Shown: piece after piece, positions 57,707-64,000 of the stretch
Position numbering within the stretch: the stretch's first letter is position 1
Layout: each line of letters begins with the position of its first letter
Source: a virus
Reading direction: 5' to 3' (one strand)
Length of the DNA stretch: 64,000 bases
Virus record (IMG/VR): IMGVR_UViG_3300033571_014589
Span: 1 to 64,000 of that record
Notes under the pieces: generated by a model
Told to the model about the DNA's origin: nothing
What the model saw: the letters and a program-made list of their open reading frames with translations, nothing else
Database searches by the model: none
Position numbers and translations under genes: made by a program

Positions 57707-60700
57707 ATGGCATCAGGTCCTTTATCATTTTCCACAACCGAAAGTCTTAGAAAAAAACTATTATCTAAGAATTTGGAACCATATTTTGTAAATGGTTCAA
57801 CATCACCAAAATCAAACGCACAAGATGTTGGAACCAAAGAAACCGAATGGATTGAACTTCCATTGGTAAATCAACAAGATTTAGATAAATCTGGTGAAAT
57901 TCCGCAAATTAAACTTAACGTATTAAATCAATATGGACCTGATAATGGAAGAGGTCCAAGTGCGGTATTTAAAAATCAAGGAACAAAATCAAATCAAGGT
58001 GAATTTATTTATCAAACAGATAATACCAATAAGTTTAAAGAATCAGAACAAGAACAAAAAGAACTTTTGGTTTTAAATAGGTTCGCACCTCAAAATGGAT
58101 GGTCGGATGCTGCATCAGAGTTAGAATCAAAAATTATTCAACCACAAATAAGAGATGAATATGTATCCGATAGTTTAAAGCCGAACTTATATAGACCATC
58201 AAAATATACATCAGCACAAATATATCTACAAGATAATCCTACTGGTTCAGATGGAACATTAAGTCAAGACTCAATTTTGGCTCAATTGGGGGCGAAAAAA
58301 TTAAAACAATTGTTCTTAGATTCGGTTGCGTTTGAGATAAGACAACAAACAACGGGAAGAGCAAACGCAATTATTGCCGCACAAGACCCATATCTTGCAT
58401 CCAAAATAATAACAGGTAGAGCACCACTAATTGAACCAAATTGGAGTGTAACAGTTCCTGATTCTGCTTTAGGTAAAACTGTTAATTTTGCAGCGAGAGT
58501 CACAGGTGCGTATTCACCATTTTCATATATACCAGGTGATTATTTTTCCTTTGTTCAACCAACAAGTTTATTGAATCAAACAATTAATAGAGTTGCCGGA
58601 TTTTTTGGTTCACCAAATATTCTTCCAACAAGAAAGACCGCATCGGATATTTTCTTAGCATACACGGGACAAGGAACAAGAAAACTTTTATTTGGTAGTT
58701 TGGGTTTAAATAAATTTGCACCTGACTATCGTGCCAATTTCATTAACCAACTTGGTCTATCAGCACCGAAAGGAAATTATTATGTTGGAAGTAGAACTTC
58801 AGAACCATTGGATATCGTATCACCATCAGGTCAAATTCCTGTTAATGAATATGGTAAAGAAGTTGAAACAAATGTATATGGTCCTAGTGTTTTAGGAAAA
58901 CTATATGAAAATGATTTGGAGTTTAAATTTGGATTAAATCAAACTTCAACAATAGATGGCGGCGGGTTACAAGGTGGTTTTACTTGGGTTTCACCAAAGT
59001 ATAAAGGGAATGCTGGTTTTAATGTTGGTAAAGGTGGGGACCCAAAAGGACAAGACCCAAACTATCAACCAATTGCCGCACAATACACAAACTCTGAATC
59101 AACTCAATATAGTTTTAAACAAGGTTCAATACTTGACGATACTCAAAGATTAATTAATTCACAACCAAATGGGGGTAAAAGATTACAACACGTAGGTAAC
59201 GCAATTGACCAAGTGTCAAAAGTGTTTAATGATGGTTATAAGGAAATAACAAAAGGTTCAAGGGTTATAAAATATGTTGACCAAAACGGAACTTTTGTTG
59301 GAACAGAATATGGGAGAGTATTTGCAAAAGACATACCATATTATGAAAATACAAAACTTCAGAAAACAGAAGGAAATATAAGAAAAAATGCGAACTCAAT
59401 TTTAGATAAAACATACAATTTAAATATTTTTCCAACAACAGGTCCTGATTCAACAACAATTTCAGATGGACGAGTTAAAAAATATATGTTGTCTATTGAA
59501 AATCTTGCTTGGAGAACTTCAAGAAGACCTGGTTTAACATATGCTGATTTGCCTGAAAGTGAAAAAGGACCAAATGGTGGAAGGGTTATGTGGTTTCCAC
59601 CATATGATTTATCTTTTTCTGATGACTCAACAGTTGATTGGAATTCAAATACATTCTTAGGAAGACCTGAAGCTATATATACATACAAAGGAACAAGTAG
59701 AGGAGGTTCATTAAATTTTAAAATTGTCGTGGACCACCCTTCAATAATGAATCTAATTGTAAACAATGTATTATCAAACACGAATTCAAGTCAAGTTGCA
59801 GACCAAGTATTGGATTCATTTTTTGCTGGTTTAACTAAGTTTGATATATATGAATTGGCGAAAAAATATCAGAATTTTTCACCAACAGAATTACAAAAAA
59901 TACAAGATACAATTAACCAATCTTCAAATCCTGAAAAAATAAAAGATAGTTTAACTGCTAATCTTAATAAAGGTGGAACAGGCGCTGGAGGGTCAATGAC
60001 ATCAAATGCGTCTATAGGTCTTCAAGATTATAAACCACAATTGTCGGCGTACATTAATAGTGAATTCTTTTTCAACTATAATCAATCGGGTGGTAATTCA
60101 TATTCAGATGCGTTAAATCAATATGAAAGTGATAATAATTTTAAGATAATTAATAATGTCCAAAGTACCGAAATAAAAAATTCATATTCAAGATTGGAAA
60201 ATCTAAGTAATCAAATAAAGAGTACGTTAGATACAAACCCTAATGTTACAATAAAAATTTTATTAAAATCTAATAGTTCTTATAATGAAGCAACGACAGT
60301 CAAGAAAGATAGACTAACTTGTATCGAAGAGAGTATTATTAAAATTGTTGGGAAAAACACTAGACTAACTTTTGAAAACAAACAAGGTAATGATAGTGAT
60401 AAACTACCAACTATTAATTATCCATGTAATAGTGCAACAACTAATAATTATGCTGTTGGACCTGTCGGATGTAGAAGAGTAATAATTGATAATATAATTG
60501 AAACCCCATTACCAAATCAAAATAATCCTAATGGTAGTACAACCCAAAGTCCTTCAACTGTTGTTGGAAATATTGCGTCACAATTCAGATTAAATAATTC
60601 ATTAAATAACATTGCAACAAATGATTCCAGTAATTTAACAGAATCCGTTTCAAAAGCGGTATTAAGAAAGTTATTAAATGAATCAAATTATTTTCAATTT

Positions 60701-62365
60701 ATTAAAGAAAATAACCCATATATTTATGACTCATTAAAGGAAAAACTTAAATTTTTTCATCCGTCGTTCCATTCTATTACACCTGAAGGGCTGAACTCAA
60801 GATTAACATTTTTAATGCAATGTACAAGACCTGGCGATACAATACCAACAAAACAGGCTGATGGTACATTTTTAGATAAAGATGCTAGAAACACATCCTT
60901 TGGGGCTCCACCAATATGTGTAATTAGAATTGGTGATTTCTATCATACTAAAGCGGTAATAAATAATGTTAAATTTAGTTATGAAGACAAGACCCTTGAT
61001 TTGAATCCTGAAGGTATCGGGGTTCAGCCAATGATAGTCGGTGTTTCAATAAGCTTTAATTTTATCGGAGGTCAGAGTCTTAAAGGACCAATCGATGAAT
61101 TACAAAACGCACTTTCTTTTAATTTCTTTGCAAATACTGAAATGTATGATGAAAGGGCGACTGTATTGACAGAATCTGCATATGATAAACAATTTATTGA
61201 AAACACACAACCTGAAGGAACAACAATTCAAAATACAAATACTGATTTATCAAATGAAGCTGGTGAATTTATTGGTAGGCTAAATGGTGATTTAAGTCCA
61301 AGTGGTTTAACAGGAAATAATGATTATAAAAATGTTATAGATAGTTTAATTGGTAGTTATGAACAATTATATAATGGAATCTATGATAAATTAGAACAGA
61401 TAAATACTGATTATAATTGGTCTGTTCTTCAGATATATACCTCTGAAAGAATATATAAAGAAGGGGTGTTAAAAACACCTACAGTAAAATCTAAAAATAT
61501 TTTTGGTTTATCAAAAAATTATAAACAAAAAATAAATGACATCTTTACAGAATTATATTTAGATATACAAGAAGAAAATCTTAGTATCTTTAATAAATTA
61601 CCTGAAAATATAACAAAGATTAAAACTTTAAAAAAACAATTAACAAATTTAGTTTTAGAAAAACAAAAAACATTTTTTGATGGGTTAGAAACAATAACAA
61701 AACAATTGTCACAATCTCAAATAGAATATGTAAGATTAATTGATAAATTAAATTTTTTATCTAATAATGCCGATGGAGTTATGGATAAAAAAGGTAACAT
61801 TAATTTATATAACACATTGTCTTCAGCAACGATTAACAATTTACTTATTAATTCCGATTCAATAACTGATGCTTCTTCAGTCATGATAAATCAATTAATA
61901 TCGAATCAAATTATTGAAGACCTAATTGATTATAACATTCTTGGACTTTCAGGTGTAAACACATTTGATAAATTTTCAAATTCATTATCAGATAAAAGAT
62001 TCTACACAATATTTGGATATGACTTATTGAATAATTATAACGAATTGGAAACAAAAATAATTGGAGAATTAACTCAAAGTCCGTGGAGAAAAAATATATC
62101 GGATAATTTGAATACTTATTATGGTAAAAAAAATACGGGTTACATTAATGAGCAAGGGATTAAAAAATTCAAGGATTTCAAAAAAACTAATCCTAAATTT
62201 TCATCATTATTACCGAGTAACTGGAATGAAATAGTAAAAACTAATAGACCAAATAGTTTGCAATTACAAACACCAATCAACTCTACAATCAAAACCCAAT
62301 TTGAAGAATTATATTCAGGAGTAAATTCTCAAGGAGATAAATTTAATGGTAAATTTACATTTTAA
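57707..62365 (+). CDS. Very large baseplate/tube-cap protein, 1552 aa
   Basis: Structural baseplate component, role inferred. Helical and disordered segments alternate with beta-rich parts. A clear tube-like segment lies at about 1085-1145: PPICVIRIGDFYHTKAVINN, KTLDLNPEGIGVQPMIVGVS and SLKGPIDELQNALSFNFFAN, which resembles the baseplate-tube cap family (gp48/gp54-like). Another, at about 590-690 (MWFPPYDLSFSDDSTVDWNS, FLGRPEAIYTYKGTSRGGSL), matches baseplate proteins with GRPExxYxYxGTxRxxxLxF. The end (1220-1552) is long coiled-coil-like helix. Coupled by one base overlap to the gp53-like gene. Confidence 0.68.
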   Translation: MASGPLSFSTTESLRKKLLSKNLEPYFVNGSTSPKSNAQDVGTKETEWIELPLVNQQDLDKSGEIPQIKLNVLNQYGPDNGRGPSAVFKNQGTKSNQGEFIYQTDNTNKFKESEQEQKELLVLNRFAPQNGWSDAASELESKIIQPQIRDEYVSDSLKPNLYRPSKYTSAQIYLQDNPTGSDGTLSQDSILAQLGAKKLKQLFLDSVAFEIRQQTTGRANAIIAAQDPYLASKIITGRAPLIEPNWSVTVPDSALGKTVNFAARVTGAYSPFSYIPGDYFSFVQPTSLLNQTINRVAGFFGSPNILPTRKTASDIFLAYTGQGTRKLLFGSLGLNKFAPDYRANFINQLGLSAPKGNYYVGSRTSEPLDIVSPSGQIPVNEYGKEVETNVYGPSVLGKLYENDLEFKFGLNQTSTIDGGGLQGGFTWVSPKYKGNAGFNVGKGGDPKGQDPNYQPIAAQYTNSESTQYSFKQGSILDDTQRLINSQPNGGKRLQHVGNAIDQVSKVFNDGYKEITKGSRVIKYVDQNGTFVGTEYGRVFAKDIPYYENTKLQKTEGNIRKNANSILDKTYNLNIFPTTGPDSTTISDGRVKKYMLSIENLAWRTSRRPGLTYADLPESEKGPNGGRVMWFPPYDLSFSDDSTVDWNSNTFLGRPEAIYTYKGTSRGGSLNFKIVVDHPSIMNLIVNNVLSNTNSSQVADQVLDSFFAGLTKFDIYELAKKYQNFSPTELQKIQDTINQSSNPEKIKDSLTANLNKGGTGAGGSMTSNASIGLQDYKPQLSAYINSEFFFNYNQSGGNSYSDALNQYESDNNFKIINNVQSTEIKNSYSRLENLSNQIKSTLDTNPNVTIKILLKSNSSYNEATTVKKDRLTCIEESIIKIVGKNTRLTFENKQGNDSDKLPTINYPCNSATTNNYAVGPVGCRRVIIDNIIETPLPNQNNPNGSTTQSPSTVVGNIASQFRLNNSLNNIATNDSSNLTESVSKAVLRKLLNESNYFQFIKENNPYIYDSLKEKLKFFHPSFHSITPEGLNSRLTFLMQCTRPGDTIPTKQADGTFLDKDARNTSFGAPPICVIRIGDFYHTKAVINNVKFSYEDKTLDLNPEGIGVQPMIVGVSISFNFIGGQSLKGPIDELQNALSFNFFANTEMYDERATVLTESAYDKQFIENTQPEGTTIQNTNTDLSNEAGEFIGRLNGDLSPSGLTGNNDYKNVIDSLIGSYEQLYNGIYDKLEQINTDYNWSVLQIYTSERIYKEGVLKTPTVKSKNIFGLSKNYKQKINDIFTELYLDIQEENLSIFNKLPENITKIKTLKKQLTNLVLEKQKTFFDGLETITKQLSQSQIEYVRLIDKLNFLSNNADGVMDKKGNINLYNTLSSATINNLLINSDSITDASSVMINQLISNQIIEDLIDYNILGLSGVNTFDKFSNSLSDKRFYTIFGYDLLNNYNELETKIIGELTQSPWRKNISDNLNTYYGKKNTGYINEQGIKKFKDFKKTNPKFSSLLPSNWNEIVKTNRPNSLQLQTPINSTIKTQFEELYSGVNSQGDKFNGKFTF

Positions 62366-62682
62366 TGGAATATTTTAACAGATACAATCAATTTTTAATA
62401 GACGGAGAACAGACAGTTGTTCCATATGTTACTTTACCACGAAAGTCTACAGATATTAAATATATCTACAGAGCGGGTACAAGTAGATTAGATAAAATAA
62501 GTCAACAATATTATAACTCACCATATTTTGGTTGGTTAATTATGGTTGCAAATCCTGAATTTGGAGGATTAGAATGGAATATACCTGATAATTCCGTAAT
62601 TGTAATACCTTACCCTTTAAATGCATCAATTCAGGATTATAATAATGCAATAAAAACTAGATTCTATTATTATGGCAGATAA
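62365..62682 (+). CDS. 53: Baseplate wedge protein gp53-like (LysM-like)
   Basis: 105 residues. YVTLPRKSTDIKYIYRAGTS, RLDKISQQYYNSPYFGWLIM and NPEFGGLEWNIPDNSVIVIP are the signature of T4 gp53-type baseplate wedge proteins, which carry a LysM-like fold (T4 gp53 196 aa, so this is a short version). It connects wedge and hub. Its start overlaps the previous stop by one base, and the next ATG lies inside its end. Confidence 0.8.
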   Translation: MEYFNRYNQFLIDGEQTVVPYVTLPRKSTDIKYIYRAGTSRLDKISQQYYNSPYFGWLIMVANPEFGGLEWNIPDNSVIVIPYPLNASIQDYNNAIKTRFYYYGR

Positions 62683-64000
62683 CTTTGGTGGAGGTGAAAA
62701 TATATTTTATATTGATGATGCAAACATCGTTTTAATTGACCCAAATGCAATTATTGATTCAGATGGTCGAAAAAAAGATAGAGTAATAAAACAAGAAAAT
62801 CTTGTTATGTATGCAAACTTGGAAGTCGAATCGGTTCCAAGAACAAAATTATCAGTAGGTCAAAGTGTTGATAGTGGTATAAGTAATTATACGATTGCGT
62901 CAATTAATTTTCTGAAACCACAAGGTAAAAACGTTTTTGATACAAGTTACACAGACCAACTAACCGCAGGAAGAAATTTACAAGGTACTGTAAACCAACT
63001 ATCGTTTGATAAAAATGATAATCCGCAACAATTAAATTATGTTGATACACAGTTATTAGGTATAAAATCAATAAATGTTGATATTAAAAACAATGGAGTT
63101 CCAACCGTAAGTATGACATTAGTTGACATACAAGGAAGGGCATTGTTTGAAACAGGTGGAAACTCCCCCTATTCTGTATTTTTATATTATCCATATCCAT
63201 TATTTAGGCTAACCCTAAAGGGCTATTATGGTAAGGCAATTCAATATGAATTAATGTTAAGAAGTTTTAACGCTTCATTTGAACAATCAACAGGTAACTA
63301 TAACATTGATTTACAATTCATTGCAAGAACTAGCGCGATTTTAGATGATATAAGACTTGGTTATTTATTTGCGTTACCAAATATGTACCCAAGATATGAA
63401 GTACCTGTAATAAATAGTGATACAACATCACAACAGGCAACCGCAAGTCAACAACAAATTGGTGTAAATGTCGCACAACAATCAACAATTGTTAGAACAT
63501 CAAGAGGGTATAACAAAATAAAAGAAGTATTTGAAGAATATAAAAAGGACGGATTAATAGATAGTTCAGTTCCTATTATGACTTTAAATGAAATGCAGAT
63601 TAATTTATCAAAATACACACAATTTTTAAATGATGAGTTTGAAAAATTACCATTTGAAGATTTAGTCGCTCTTCAAAAGTATAAGGAAACTGTTGATACG
63701 TTTTCAACGGAGATTGAAAAATGGAGAACCACATATACCGACAATGGTAACATTTTGGTTTTGACAGATAAAACTAAGATGTATCAACTTAAAAATTTAA
63801 CGATAAATGACGAAAGTAGTAATACTACAAAATCAAATACCGCAAATGCGGAATTAGAAAAAATATTAAATAATAATAAAGGTATTTTAGAAACCATTCC
63901 AAGATGGAGTAAAGAAATTGCAATACCTGATAATTTTTTTAAGATAACTAATTTTCAGAAAAAATTTACAGAAGGTGAGATAGATTACATACAAACTTTT
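62672..64000 (+). CDS. Large baseplate protein, 3' partial (runs out of the window)
   Basis: Starts ATG at 62672, overlapping the gp53-like gene by 11 bases, and is open to the last base (443 codons). MADNFGGGENIFYIDDANIV, VMYANLEVESVPRTKLSVGQ and VSMTLVDIQGRALFETGGNS, then YYPYPLFRLTLKGYYGKAIQ with YELMLRSFNASFEQSTGNYN, match the large baseplate family with the PLFxLTLKGYYGKxxxYxLxL motif found beside gp53-like genes in large phages. Helical and charged parts follow from residue 260. The C-terminus is unseen. Confidence 0.7.
   Translation, partial: MADNFGGGENIFYIDDANIVLIDPNAIIDSDGRKKDRVIKQENLVMYANLEVESVPRTKLSVGQSVDSGISNYTIASINFLKPQGKNVFDTSYTDQLTAGRNLQGTVNQLSFDKNDNPQQLNYVDTQLLGIKSINVDIKNNGVPTVSMTLVDIQGRALFETGGNSPYSVFLYYPYPLFRLTLKGYYGKAIQYELMLRSFNASFEQSTGNYNIDLQFIARTSAILDDIRLGYLFALPNMYPRYEVPVINSDTTSQQATASQQQIGVNVAQQSTIVRTSRGYNKIKEVFEEYKKDGLIDSSVPIMTLNEMQINLSKYTQFLNDEFEKLPFEDLVALQKYKETVDTFSTEIEKWRTTYTDNGNILVLTDKTKMYQLKNLTINDESSNTTKSNTANAELEKILNNNKGILETIPRWSKEIAIPDNFFKITNFQKKFTEGEIDYIQTF

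Overview
This 64 kb window is a contiguous, fully packed piece of a large T4-like contractile-tailed phage genome (Caudoviricetes, myovirus morphology). Recognisable T4-type parts are the major capsid protein (gp23, 5' end outside the window), neck protein gp13-like, tail sheath terminator gp15-like, sheath gp18, tube gp19, baseplate hub gp26-like, gp5-like and gp53-like proteins, late sigma factor gp55 and a family B DNA polymerase. DNA is AT-rich. Most start codons have A-rich leaders without a clear Shine-Dalgarno sequence; that style is known from Bacteroidota and their phages, so a Bacteroidota host is plausible but not proven.

Layout. 1-3.5 kb: end of gp23, a bidirectional terminator and an inserted Vsr/Hef-like homing endonuclease on the minus strand. 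3.5-12.2 kb: a plus-strand gene with a WCT-type domain, then on the minus strand a repeat protein, a virion protein, a gp5-like baseplate protein and neighbours. 12.2-33.5 kb: one long minus-strand array with gp55, PhoH, two HAD proteins, dUTPase, a DnaQ-like exonuclease and about fifteen sugar-active genes, many linked by 1-4 base overlaps. This is a phage-encoded glycan island with glycosyltransferases of at least five types, a tandem nucleotidyltransferase, a class II aldolase, a GDPD-like protein, a DUF1796-like protein and a glycosyltransferase fused to a uridine-kinase-like domain. 33.5-36.5 kb: an LRR gene and small minus-strand genes. 36.5-42.3 kb: a lectin-like tail protein, a small protein and DNA polymerase on plus. 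42.3-48.3 kb: gp13-like neck protein, a superoxide dismutase fused to a nuclease-like domain and an SNF2 helicase interrupted by an intein, on minus. 48.4-64 kb: the tail operon on plus (neck, gp15, sheath, tube, gp26-like hub/chaperone, tape measure, large baseplate proteins, gp53-like, and one gene running out of the window).

How it works together. A recurring element, TATTTAT followed by A, T, C or G, sits upstream of about eighteen genes on both strands, nearly always in the same orientation to the gene and often only 2-6 bases from the start codon. It marks virion and some other late-looking genes and is absent from the glycan island, the polymerase and the homing endonuclease. With gp55 encoded here it is the best candidate for the late regulon signal, although its orientation is the reverse complement of the T4 late promoter. 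Main points for a second look: the SOD-nuclease fusion, the likely +1 frameshift joining the gp26-like protein to a chaperone-like tail, the class-3-like intein in the helicase P-loop, an in-frame stop in a glycosyltransferase, and the glycan island.
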